Source: Ruminiclostridium sp. (lineage in GTDB: Bacteria; Bacillota; Clostridia; Oscillospirales; Oscillospiraceae). From it: DNA of 5,496 nucleotides. The notes beneath the pieces are model-generated. The model was not told where the DNA came from, did no database searches, and saw only the letters and a program-made list of their open reading frames with translations. Where the stretch lies: the NCBI GenBank assembly GCA_017560855.1, contig JAFZEB010000148.1:1-5496 (forward strand). The letters run 5' to 3'. A program made the translations under genes and the position numbers. Positions 1-5,496 of the stretch are shown here, one piece after another; the stretch's first letter is position 1, and the number at the start of each line of letters is the position of its first letter.

Positions 1-1257
1 CCCATCTATGTCCTTATCATGATCGGGTCCATCCTGGTCAACTATATCTGCGGCATCCTCATCGGCAAGCAGACCACCAAGGGGGCCAAGCGAGCCGTCC
101 TTATTGTGGGCATCGTCCTAAACCTGGCAGCCCTGGGTGTGTTCAAGTACGCCGGTCTCTTCGTGGGGACCTTCAAGGACCTCACCGGCAACACCGCTAT
201 CCCCGATGTGAACATTGCCCTGCCCATCGGCATCTCCTTCTACACCTTCCAGGCGGTGTCCTACCTGATCGACGTCTACTGGCAGGACTGCGAGGCTTCC
301 CGCAACTTCGTGAACTTCGCCTGCTATATCTCCCTCTTCCCCCAGCTGATTGCCGGCCCCATCGTCCGCTATGTGGACGTGAACGAGCAGCTGGTGAGCC
401 GGAAGGAGACCCCCACCCTGTTCAACTCCGGCGTCCGCCTCTTCATGGTGGGTATGGCAAAGAAGGTTCTGCTGGCCAACCAGTTCGGTATGCTGTGGGA
501 CACCATGTCCGCCGACCCTGTGGCTGCTGGTGCTCTGGGTGCCTGGTGCGGCGCCATTGCCTACAGCCTCCAGCTCTATTTTGACTTCTCCGGCTATTCC
601 GATATGGCCCGTGGTCTGGGCCGGATGCTGGGCTTTGAGTTCTGCATCAACTTCAACTACCCCTATATCTCCAAGAGCGTTACCGAGTTCTGGCGTCGCT
701 GGCACATCTCCCTGTCCTCCTGGTTCCGGGACTATGTGTATATCCCCCTGGGGGGCAACCGCTGCGGCAAGGTCCGCCAGTGCGTGAACATCTTCGTCGT
801 CTGGGGCCTCACCGGCTTCTGGCATGGCGCCGGCTGGAACTTCCTCTTCTGGGGTCTGTACTACGGCGTGCTCCTGCTGCTGGAGAAACTGGTGCTGGGT
901 AAGTACCTGAGAAAGCTCCCGGCTCCCATCCAGCACCTCTACACCTTGGTCATCGTCATCATCGGCTGGGTGTACTTCGCCTCCCCCGACCTGGCCACCG
1001 CTCTGGCCTATCTCCAGGTGATGTTCTCTCTGGCCCCCGGCACCATGGGGGGCGCATCCGCTGTTCTGCCCTGGCTGGGCATGGGTGTCCTGGGCTTTGT
1101 GGCCTCCACCCCTCTGGCCATGAAGGCCTGGGAAAAGGTGAAGGACAAGCCCTTCATGCCCCTGGTGGAGGCTGTCCTCTGCCTGGCGGCCCTCCTGCTG
1201 TGCACGGCCAGCCTGGTGAGCGACAGCTACAATCCCTTCCTGTATTTCCGGTTCTAA
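1..1257 (+). CDS. MBOAT family membrane O-acyltransferase (AlgI/DltB-like), 5' partial
   Basis: This is a polytopic membrane acyltransferase expected to pass acetyl (or another acyl) groups from a cytoplasmic donor across the membrane for O-acylation of an exported glycan. The frame is open from base 1 (Pro-Ile-Tyr-Val-Leu-Ile-Met), so the Met codon at 19 is internal and the true start lies upstream. 418 residues are visible; AlgI-type proteins are usually about 460-500, so roughly 45-50 N-terminal residues are missing. Visible family motifs are LFPQLIAGPIVRY (codons 112-124), the FDFSGYSDMARGLG segment, WRRWHISLSSWFRDYVYIPLGGNR-like text with His at codon 235, and GFWHGAGWNFLFWG with the presumed catalytic His at codon 275 (823-825). 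The C-terminus NPFLYFRF is the normal family ending, so the 3' end is intact. The DHHW-type gene follows after 13 nt, the usual partner arrangement (AlgI with AlgJ/AlgX, DltB with DltD). The family call is firm; the acyl group and target polymer are not known. Confidence 0.95.
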   Translation, partial: PIYVLIMIGSILVNYICGILIGKQTTKGAKRAVLIVGIVLNLAALGVFKYAGLFVGTFKDLTGNTAIPDVNIALPIGISFYTFQAVSYLIDVYWQDCEASRNFVNFACYISLFPQLIAGPIVRYVDVNEQLVSRKETPTLFNSGVRLFMVGMAKKVLLANQFGMLWDTMSADPVAAGALGAWCGAIAYSLQLYFDFSGYSDMARGLGRMLGFEFCINFNYPYISKSVTEFWRRWHISLSSWFRDYVYIPLGGNRCGKVRQCVNIFVVWGLTGFWHGAGWNFLFWGLYYGVLLLLEKLVLGKYLRKLPAPIQHLYTLVIVIIGWVYFASPDLATALAYLQVMFSLAPGTMGGASAVLPWLGMGVLGFVASTPLAMKAWEKVKDKPFMPLVEAVLCLAALLLCTASLVSDSYNPFLYFRF

Positions 1258-1263
1258 GGAGGG
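1256..1263 (+). promoter_or_regulatory. Ribosome binding site fixing the start of the DHHW-type gene
   Basis: The sequence AAGGAGGG overlaps the stop codon of the upstream MBOAT gene. It lies 7 nt before ATG 1271 but only 1 nt before the alternative in-frame GTG 1265, so ATG 1271 is the better start. The overlap also suggests translational coupling of the two genes. Confidence 0.8.
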
Positions 1264-1270
1264 TGTGAAC

Positions 1271-2392
1271 ATGAAAAAATTCTATCAGATCCTGCCCACC
1301 GTGGTTTTTCTGGGCTTTCTGGCTGTGATGACCCTCCTCCTCTTCCTCCTGCCCAACAAGGAGTATTCGGAGAATGAGAAGCGGAACCTGGCAGGGTTCC
1401 CCGAAGTCTCTGCCCAGGCCATTGTGGAGGGTGAGTTCCAGGAGGACCTGGAGACCTTCACCGCCGACCAAGTCCCCGGCCGTGACTTCTTTGTGGGTGT
1501 GAATGCCTACTGGACCCTGCTCACCGGCCGCAATGCCGCCCAGGACATCTATAAGTGCCAGGATGACTACCTCATCAACGCCCCCAAGGTGTACAACGAG
1601 CAGATCTACCTGGATAACCTGACCCGGTTCGACCAGTTTGCCGCCAATACCGGCCTCACCGCCGACCTGATCATGGTGCCCTCCACGGGCTACATCATGG
1701 AGGAGGTCCTGCCTGCCAACCACGGGACCTACTACGACGACATGCTCTATGAAAAGGCTCAGGAGACCCTCCAGCACGTGAACATCATTGATGTCCGTGA
1801 GACCCTGAAAGAGGGGGCCCAGACCCGTCAGGTCTGCTATAAGACCGACCACCATCTGACCTCCTATGGCAACTACCTGCTGTACCGGGACTTCCAGTTT
1901 GCCCACCAGAAGTCCTGTCGGCCCCAGGAGGACTACGAGGTGGCCGCTTATGACGGCTTCTACGGCACCACTTGGTCGGGCAGCGGCTACTGGTTCAACC
2001 CCGCCGACATGGTGGAGGTTTGGGACAGCGGCGTGCAGGCCAAGGTTACCCTCCGGGACGGCCAGGAGCGGGAGTATTCCGACAGCCTCTTCTTCCCGGA
2101 GCACTTGGAGAACATGGACAAGTACCCCGTCTTCCTGGACGGCAACCATGCGGTGACTGCCATCTCCAACCCCCAGGCGGAGGGCGGTGCCCTGCTGGTC
2201 ATCCGTGACTCCTACGCCCACTGCTTTGCCACCTTCCTGGCAGAGGGGTACCAGACGGTCTACCTCATCGACATGCGGTATTACCGGGAATCCCTGTCCC
2301 AGTTCATGCAGGAGCACCACGTGGACCGCATTCTGTACCTCTACGGTGCAGACAATATGGTCAGCGACACCAACTCTGCGTGGATAAGCTAA
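1271..2392 (+). CDS. DHHW family (AlgX/AlgJ-like SGNH) membrane-anchored protein, probable glycan O-acetylation partner
   Basis: The protein has 373 residues. Residues 1-28 form a Lys-containing N-terminus followed by one hydrophobic segment (signal anchor or uncleaved signal), so the body should be extracytoplasmic. It has the layout of the DHHW family, related to the SGNH-hydrolase domains of AlgJ/AlgX: a TDHHLTSYGNYL segment with Asp193-His194-His195, and a C-terminal IRDSYAHCF block with Asp313-Ser314. By analogy with the DxHW...S triad of AlgX, Asp193, His195 and Ser314 are the likely catalytic set. The Trp that normally ends the DHHW motif is Leu196 here. Length and C-terminus look complete. 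Start ATG 1271 is preferred over GTG 1265 because of RBS spacing. It lies 13 nt after the MBOAT gene in the same direction, so an operon is likely, with the MBOAT exporting the acyl group and this protein transferring or removing it. The substrate is unknown. Confidence 0.9.
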   Translation: MKKFYQILPTVVFLGFLAVMTLLLFLLPNKEYSENEKRNLAGFPEVSAQAIVEGEFQEDLETFTADQVPGRDFFVGVNAYWTLLTGRNAAQDIYKCQDDYLINAPKVYNEQIYLDNLTRFDQFAANTGLTADLIMVPSTGYIMEEVLPANHGTYYDDMLYEKAQETLQHVNIIDVRETLKEGAQTRQVCYKTDHHLTSYGNYLLYRDFQFAHQKSCRPQEDYEVAAYDGFYGTTWSGSGYWFNPADMVEVWDSGVQAKVTLRDGQEREYSDSLFFPEHLENMDKYPVFLDGNHAVTAISNPQAEGGALLVIRDSYAHCFATFLAEGYQTVYLIDMRYYRESLSQFMQEHHVDRILYLYGADNMVSDTNSAWIS

Positions 2393-2395
2393 CGA

Positions 2396-2430
2396 TTTTG
2401 AAAAGCTCAGTTTCACCGAGCTTTCCAAAA
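2396..2430 (+). repeat. Inverted repeat 1 (13-position stem, 9-nt loop)
   Basis: Positions 2396-2408 pair with 2418-2430 with a single mismatch (A2401/C2425). The core is AAAGCTC / GAGCTTT, flanked by TTTTG / CAAAA. No T-tract follows on the plus strand, so it is not a standard terminator. Its loop is the one that can pair with 2548-2556. Confidence 0.75.
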
Positions 2431-2440
2431 TAGCGGATTG

Positions 2441-2480
2441 CAGCCTGCTGCGCGCGCCCTTTGGGCACACTGGCAGGCTG
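2441..2480 (+). repeat. Inverted repeat 2 (8-bp outer stem, inner GCCC/GGGC hairpin)
   Basis: CAGCCTGC (2441-2448) is the reverse complement of GCAGGCTG (2473-2480). Two possible G-U pairs extend the stem inward. Within it, GCCC-TTT-GGGC (2456-2466) forms a short apical hairpin. Confidence 0.65.
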
Positions 2481-2486
2481 AGAAGA

Positions 2487-2519
2487 GTTTTCCGGCACGC
2501 GCATGTCGCGCCGGAAAAC
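2487..2519 (+). repeat. Inverted repeat 3 (13-position stem, 7-nt loop)
   Basis: GTTTTCCGGC (2487-2496) pairs perfectly with GCCGGAAAAC (2510-2519). After one A/C mismatch, two more G-C pairs close a seven-base loop (2500-2506). It is the strongest palindrome in the block and resembles REP/MITE-type palindromes in form. No copies elsewhere can be tested within this window. Confidence 0.75.
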
Positions 2520-2532
2520 AGATTCGACTTGA

Positions 2533-2554
2533 TTTCACCACTGTGGTGGTGAAA
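2533..2554 (+). repeat. Inverted repeat 4 (perfect 9-bp stem, TGTG loop)
   Basis: TTTCACCAC (2533-2541) is the reverse complement of GTGGTGAAA (2546-2554). The left arm repeats the TTTCACC found in the loop of inverted repeat 1, so both compete for the same downstream strand. Confidence 0.7.
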
Positions 2555-2570
2555 CTCTACGAGGTTATAA

Positions 2571-2602
2571 GGACCGAGAGCCAAGCTCTCGGTCCTTTTC
2601 TT
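2571..2602 (+). terminator. Rho-independent terminator of the acetylation operon / structured RNA
   Basis: There is a perfect 10-bp stem, GGACCGAGAG (2571-2580) with CTCTCGGTCC (2586-2595), a five-base loop CCAAG, and an immediate TTTTCTT tail. It lies downstream of the DHHW-type gene and upstream of the next promoter, so it separates the acetylation operon from the regulator gene. Confidence 0.92.
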
Positions 2603-2614
2603 TATGTCTGCCCC

Positions 2615-2644
2615 TTGCCATGTCCTGCCTTGGGGTGCTATGAT
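2615..2644 (+). promoter_or_regulatory. Sigma-70/SigA-type promoter with extended -10 for the SARP-like regulator
   Basis: TTGCCA (2615-2620) matches TTGACA at five of six positions. After an 18-nt spacer, TATGAT (2639-2644) matches TATAAT at five of six and is preceded by TGC, an extended -10. Transcription would start near 2651, giving a short leader of about 28 nt before GTG 2679. The promoter follows the terminator directly, so the regulator has its own transcription unit. Confidence 0.62.
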
Positions 2645-2663
2645 ACAAGTAAGAAATTTTGCG

Positions 2664-2675
2664 AAAGGGGGAGGG
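2664..2675 (+). promoter_or_regulatory. Ribosome binding site fixing the GTG start at 2679
   Basis: The purine run AAAGGGGGAGGG lies just before GTG 2679. The AAAGGGGG part (2664-2671) gives 7-nt spacing. The alternative in-frame ATG codons at 2604 and 2640 have no RBS, and ATG 2640 sits inside the proposed -10 element. Confidence 0.72.
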
Positions 2676-2678
2676 ATC

Positions 2679-3239
2679 GTGGAGATCATCCTTGTGGAGG
2701 AAAATCAGGAAGCCCTGGAAGAACTGACCCGACACATCCGGGAGAACCAGCCCCAAGCCGTGATCCATGCCTTCCCCAACCGGGAAGCCATGGAGCGTTG
2801 GTTGGAGGAGGACCGCCCTGTCCGTCTCCGGGTCCAGACCTTCGGCAACTTCGAGGTGTTCTGGAAGGAGCAGCCTGTCCGCTTTGAACGGAGCAAGACC
2901 CGGGAGCTCTTTGCCTATCTCATTGACCGCCGGGGTGCCAGAAGCACCATGGGCGAGCTTGTCTCCGTTCTGTGGGAGGGCCGCCCTGATACAGCTGGCC
3001 TCCGCAGCCAGCTTCGCAGCCTCATCACGGACCTGCGGGCCACCTTTCGGACTCTGGGGGCAGAGGAAGTGGTGGTCAAGGGCCGGGACTACATTGCTGT
3101 GGACCCGTCCCGGGTGGACTGTGACTACTACCGCTACCTGGCCGGAGAGAAGGCCGCCCGGTCTGCCTTTCGGGGGGAGTATATGAGTAACTACTCCTGG
3201 GCGGAGATCACCGTGGGCAGTCTTCAGCAGAAAAAGTGA
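2679..3239 (+). CDS. SARP-type transcriptional regulator with a truncated receiver domain
   Basis: The protein has 186 residues from GTG 2679 and is expected to be a cytoplasmic DNA-binding regulator. Residues 1-45 look like the first half of a receiver domain: a hydrophobic first strand followed by the acidic pair Glu7-Glu8, helix 1, then a second strand around VIHAF (28-32) and helix 2. The chain then passes directly into LRVQTFGNFEVFW (50-62), the start of an OmpR/SARP winged-helix domain with the RSKTRELFAYLIDRRG segment (71-86) and a C-terminal RGEYMSNYSWAE ending. Clostridial receiver-SARP regulators usually carry a full receiver of about 120 residues; here the part with the phosphorylated Asp, the switch Thr and the Lys is absent, with the reading frame intact. 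Activity is therefore unlikely to depend on Asp phosphorylation. The start is chosen from the RBS and the promoter. It has its own promoter and lies upstream of a two-component pair. Its targets are unknown. Confidence 0.8.
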   Translation: MEIILVEENQEALEELTRHIRENQPQAVIHAFPNREAMERWLEEDRPVRLRVQTFGNFEVFWKEQPVRFERSKTRELFAYLIDRRGARSTMGELVSVLWEGRPDTAGLRSQLRSLITDLRATFRTLGAEEVVVKGRDYIAVDPSRVDCDYYRYLAGEKAARSAFRGEYMSNYSWAEITVGSLQQKK

Positions 3240-3264
3240 TGATGGGATCTGCCTGCGACAGAAT

Positions 3265-3281
3265 TTAACAGAAACTTAACC
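3265..3281 (+). promoter_or_regulatory. PhoP-box-like direct repeat upstream of the response regulator gene
   Basis: TTAACA (3265-3270) and TTAACC (3276-3281) are separated by five bases, an 11-nt period. This matches the TTAACA-type direct repeats bound by PhoP in Bacillus. A further TTTACA lies at 3299-3304, about two periods on. Only weak -10-like elements follow (TACACT 3314-3319, GATACT 3324-3329) and no good -35, as expected of an activator-dependent promoter. Autoregulation of the downstream pair is inferred. Confidence 0.45.
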
Positions 3282-3350
3282 TGGGGATGGTTTTTGATTT
3301 TACATCCCTTCGGTACACTATAGGATACTCTTACGATTGAAGGTGAGAAA

Positions 3351-4034
3351 ATGGATCGAATCTATCTGCTGGAGGACGACGACAGCATTCGCAAACTGGT
3401 AACCTATGCCCTGGTGAGCCAGGGCTATGAGGCATATGGCTTCTCCCGCCCCAGTGAATTTTGGAAGGCGATGGAGGGACAGCAGCCCGCTCTGCTCCTG
3501 CTGGATATCATGCTGCCCGAAGAGGACGGTCTGGAGGTCCTGCAGAAGCTGCGGACTTCTGCCGCCACCAAGAAGCTGCCGGTCATCATGCTGACCGCAA
3601 AAAACACCGAGTATGACCGGGTGGTGGGTCTGGACAGCGGAGCAGACGACTTCATCTCCAAGCCCTTTGGCATGATGGAGCTGGTGGCCCGAATTCGCGC
3701 CGTTCTCCGCCGTACCGAGAACAAGAAGGAGGAGACCGGTTACCAGCTGGGCGAGCTCTTTGTCAGCCCCAAGCAGCACATCGTGCGGGTGGCTGGTCAG
3801 GATGTGACCCTGACCAACAAGGAGTTCGAACTGCTCTGTCTCCTGCTGGAGAACCGGGGCATGGCCATGACCCGGGATGCCATCATGGATGGGGTCTGGG
3901 GTCAGGAGTTCAGCCGGGAAAACCGAACCCTGGACGTTCATGTCCGGACCCTTCGCACCAAGCTGGGCTCCGCCGGCAGCTGCATTGAGACCGTTCGCGG
4001 TGTGGGCTATAAGATTGGCGGTGAAACCCGATGA
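3351..4034 (+). CDS. phoP: OmpR/PhoB-family response regulator transcription factor (PhoP-like)
   Basis: The protein has 227 residues, normal for the family. The receiver domain (about 1-120) keeps all key residues: the acidic cluster Glu8-Asp9-Asp10, the phospho-acceptor Asp52 in LLLLDIMLP, Thr82 and Lys104 in SKPF. The winged-helix effector domain (about 130-225) shows LTNKEFELLCLLLENRG, a VWG segment, and the recognition-helix region ENRTLDVHVRTLRTKLG, ending in ETVRGVGYKI. It is preceded by a GAAGGTGAG RBS just upstream of ATG 3351. Its stop codon overlaps the kinase start in ATGA, so the pair is translationally coupled. The PhoR-like architecture of the partner and the TTAACA repeats upstream favour a phosphate-response PhoP/PhoB role, but WalR/ResD-type regulators look similar, so the symbol is provisional. 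Confidence 0.93.
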   Translation: MDRIYLLEDDDSIRKLVTYALVSQGYEAYGFSRPSEFWKAMEGQQPALLLLDIMLPEEDGLEVLQKLRTSAATKKLPVIMLTAKNTEYDRVVGLDSGADDFISKPFGMMELVARIRAVLRRTENKKEETGYQLGELFVSPKQHIVRVAGQDVTLTNKEFELLCLLLENRGMAMTRDAIMDGVWGQEFSRENRTLDVHVRTLRTKLGSAGSCIETVRGVGYKIGGETR

Positions 4035-5496
4035 CCGGAAAGATTTTCCGGGGGTGCCTGCTTGTGGGCCTGGTGGTCCTCTGTCTCAGCGCCTCCCTTT
4101 TCCTGGTGGTTATGACGGACCGACACGAAAAGAGTGTCTACCGGGAGATGAAGGAGGAGATCGCCTACGCTGCCCACGGCGTGGAGTCCTGGGGGATGAC
4201 TTACCTGGAGGACCTGGAGAGCACCCAACGGCTGACCTGGGTAACAGCCGACGGCACAGTTCTATATGACAGTGTGGCCGACCAGACCCAGATGGAGAAC
4301 CATCTGGACCGGGAGGAGATCACCCAGGCATTGGAGACCGGCGAGGGATATGGGGAGCACGAGTCCCGGACCCTTCTGGAGAAGAATCTCTACTACGCCC
4401 TGCGGCTTTCCGACGGCTCCGTTCTTCGAATTGCCTGCACCCAGACCACCCTGGGAGCCATTGCGCTGGAGGTGGCCCAGCCCATCTTGTGGCTGGTTGC
4501 CCTGGCGCTGATCCTGTCTGCCTTGCTGGCATCCAGTCTGGCCCGACAGATCACCCGTCCCATCAACAGCATGAATCTGGAGCAGCCCGACCTGAACAAG
4601 CCCTATGAGGAGCTGGCTCCTCTGGTGGGCCGCATCCGGGAGCAGAACCGGACCATCAGCAGCCAGATGGAGGAGCTTCGCCAGCGGCAGCGGGAGTTTT
4701 CCGCCCTGGCCGCCAATATGAGCGAGGGCCTGCTCATCCTGAACAACCGATATACCATCCTTTCCGCCAATCAGAGCGCCCTGACTCTGCTGGGGGAGAC
4801 CAGTCAGCCTGAGTCCCTCCGCCAGGACAGAACGCCTCAGGAGGTCTGGACGGCTGCGGCAGAGGCTCTGGCCGGACACCACGGAGAGACCTTCTTCCAG
4901 AACGAGGGCCGTATCTTTGAGATTTTGGCAAGTCCTGTTACCTCCAGCGGCCATGTCACCGGTGCCATGGTCCTGATGGTGGATGTGACCGAGCGGGAGG
5001 AGCGGGATAATCTCCGCCGGGAGTTCTCTGCCAACGTGTCTCACGAACTGAAGACCCCCCTCACCGCCATTTCCGGGTTTGCCGAGCTCATGAAGGAGGG
5101 CATGGTGGCCCCCGACATGATGCGGGAGTTTGCCGGGGATATCTATCAGGAGTGCCGCCAGCTCATTGCCCTGGTGGATGACATTCTGAAGATCTCCCGC
5201 CTGGACGAGGGTTCCGCTGAGATCCAGGAGGAGGTGGTGGACCTGTACGCCATGTCTGCCGAAGTCCTGGAACGTCTGCGTCCCAACGCCGCCACGGCTT
5301 GCGTCTCTCTTCGTCTGGAGGGCGACCATCAGCAGATCACCGGCGTGTGGCGCATCCTGGATGAGATGATCTACAACCTCTGTGAGAATGCCATCAAATA
5401 CAACAAGGAAGGGGGCCGCGTCACCGTTCGGGTGACCGGAGACAGCTGCACGGCTGTGGTCTCTGTGTCCGACACGGGCATCGGCATCCCCAAAGC
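4031..5496 (+). CDS. phoR: PhoR-like membrane sensor histidine kinase, 3' partial
   Basis: This is the cognate kinase of the preceding regulator. It starts at ATG 4031, overlapping the regulator stop by four bases, and is still open at the window end (488 codons visible). In order: TM1 (about 8-28); an extracytoplasmic sensor region (about 29-150) containing DGTVLYDS (74-81); TM2 (151-170); a short HAMP-like linker starting ARQITRPI (171-178); a PAS domain (about 223-330); the dimerisation/phospho-acceptor domain with FSANVSHELKTPL and His338 (5042-5044); and a catalytic ATPase domain with the N-box Asn449/Asn453 (NLCENAIKYN) and the G1 box beginning at Asp481 (DTGIGIP). The window ends just after G1, so only the C-terminal part of the ATPase (further glycine motifs) is missing. 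The TM-sensor-TM-HAMP-PAS-HisKA layout fits PhoR, but WalK and ResE share much of it. The signal sensed cannot be read from the sequence. Confidence 0.93.
   Translation, partial: MTGKIFRGCLLVGLVVLCLSASLFLVVMTDRHEKSVYREMKEEIAYAAHGVESWGMTYLEDLESTQRLTWVTADGTVLYDSVADQTQMENHLDREEITQALETGEGYGEHESRTLLEKNLYYALRLSDGSVLRIACTQTTLGAIALEVAQPILWLVALALILSALLASSLARQITRPINSMNLEQPDLNKPYEELAPLVGRIREQNRTISSQMEELRQRQREFSALAANMSEGLLILNNRYTILSANQSALTLLGETSQPESLRQDRTPQEVWTAAAEALAGHHGETFFQNEGRIFEILASPVTSSGHVTGAMVLMVDVTEREERDNLRREFSANVSHELKTPLTAISGFAELMKEGMVAPDMMREFAGDIYQECRQLIALVDDILKISRLDEGSAEIQEEVVDLYAMSAEVLERLRPNAATACVSLRLEGDHQQITGVWRILDEMIYNLCENAIKYNKEGGRVTVRVTGDSCTAVVSVSDTGIGIPK

Larger units (their letters stand above)
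2396..2595 (+). ncRNA. Candidate structured RNA or palindromic intergenic element with five hairpins and a possible pseudoknot
   Basis: The intergenic block begins 3 nt after the DHHW-type stop codon and carries five inverted repeats in a row: 2396-2430, 2441-2480, 2487-2519, 2533-2554 and the terminator 2571-2595. The nine-base loop of the first hairpin (AGTTTCACC, 2409-2417) is the exact complement of GGTGAAACT at 2548-2556. The fourth hairpin uses most of that same strand, so the two pairings exclude each other. No credible protein is encoded here. I see no clear promoter immediately upstream, so it may be the structured 3' UTR of the acetylation operon, a processed small RNA, or a dispersed repeat with palindromes. 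The strand is inferred from the terminator and the flanking genes. I do not recognise an Rfam family. Confidence 0.45.

Noticed and set aside
1265..1270. GTG 1265 as start of the DHHW-type gene
   Set aside because: It sits 1 nt after the AAGGAGGG ribosome site; ATG 1271 has proper spacing.
118..1272. Long minus-strand open frame opposite the MBOAT gene (384 codons)
   Set aside because: It lies opposite a clear MBOAT gene, its translation is low-complexity and rich in Gly, Gln, Glu and His, and it has no family motifs. Such antisense frames are common in G+C-rich genes.
2390..2567. TAAC (2390-2393) and GTTA (2564-2567) as terminal inverted repeats of a mobile element
   Set aside because: Four bases are too short to mean anything, there is no clear target-site duplication, and TAAC includes the DHHW-type stop codon.
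2415..2593. Antiterminator pairing between ACCGAG (2415-2420) and CTCGGT (2588-2593)
   Set aside because: It is only six base pairs and competes with a perfect 10-bp terminator stem and with hairpin 1, so it is unlikely to matter.
2604..2678. Longer N-terminus for the SARP-like protein from ATG 2604 or ATG 2640
   Set aside because: Neither has an RBS. ATG 2604 lies upstream of the promoter, ATG 2640 lies within the -10 element, and the receiver-like homology begins at GTG 2679.
1154..2689. Minus-strand open frame of 511 codons across the DHHW-type gene and the intergenic block
   Set aside because: It crosses the terminator and all hairpins, its protein has no recognisable domain, and the plus-strand gene explains the coding signal.
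2438..2887. Plus-strand open frame of 149 codons through the hairpin block
   Set aside because: It spans inverted repeats, the terminator and the next promoter and overlaps the SARP-like gene in another frame, with no RBS and a Pro/Gly-rich translation.
3284..3308. GGGATG...CATCCC inverted repeat as a terminator of the SARP-like gene
   Set aside because: The T-rich stretch lies inside the 13-nt loop rather than after the stem, and the stem is only 6 bp. It overlaps the promoter region, so it is more likely chance.
4262..5329. Minus-strand open frame of 355 codons opposite the kinase
   Set aside because: It is a shadow of the kinase reading frame; the composition is artificial-looking and there is no RBS or domain.

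Overview
The window is G+C-rich, densely coded on the plus strand, and has strong Shine-Dalgarno sites. The protein families (an MBOAT acyltransferase with a DHHW/AlgX-like partner, a clostridial receiver-SARP-type regulator, and a PhoP/PhoR-like two-component pair) point to a Gram-positive, high-G+C member of the Clostridia. My best guess is an Oscillospiraceae-type gut bacterium. That placement is inference from protein style and base composition, not a database match.

Layout. (1) 1-1257: the 5'-truncated end of an MBOAT membrane O-acyltransferase (AlgI/DltB-like). (2) 1271-2392: a membrane-anchored DHHW/AlgX-like SGNH protein, 13 nt downstream with its own RBS, so very likely in the same operon. 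Together they look like an exported-glycan O-acetylation module: MBOAT moves the acyl group across the membrane and the extracytoplasmic partner transfers it. (3) 2393-2602: a non-coding block with five consecutive inverted repeats. The last is a convincing intrinsic terminator (2571-2602). The 9-nt loop of the first hairpin is perfectly complementary to 2548-2556, about 130 nt downstream, which is also the 3' arm of the fourth hairpin. This could be a pseudoknotted or bistable RNA, or a dispersed palindromic element, and it is the most unusual part of the window. (4) 2615-2644: a good sigma-70-type promoter, which also settles the GTG start of the next gene. (5) 2679-3239: a short SARP/winged-helix regulator whose N-terminal receiver domain seems to have lost its second half, including the phosphorylated Asp. 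(6) 3240-3350: an intergenic control region with a TTAACA-N5-TTAACC direct repeat resembling a PhoP box. (7) 3351-4034 and 4031-5496: an OmpR/PhoB-family response regulator overlapping (ATGA) a PhoR-like sensor kinase that runs off the right edge.

Three transcription units are likely: the acetylation operon ending at the 2571-2602 terminator; the SARP-like regulator from its own promoter; and the two-component pair, possibly autoregulated through the TTAACA repeats. No tRNA, rRNA, CRISPR array or transposase gene was seen.
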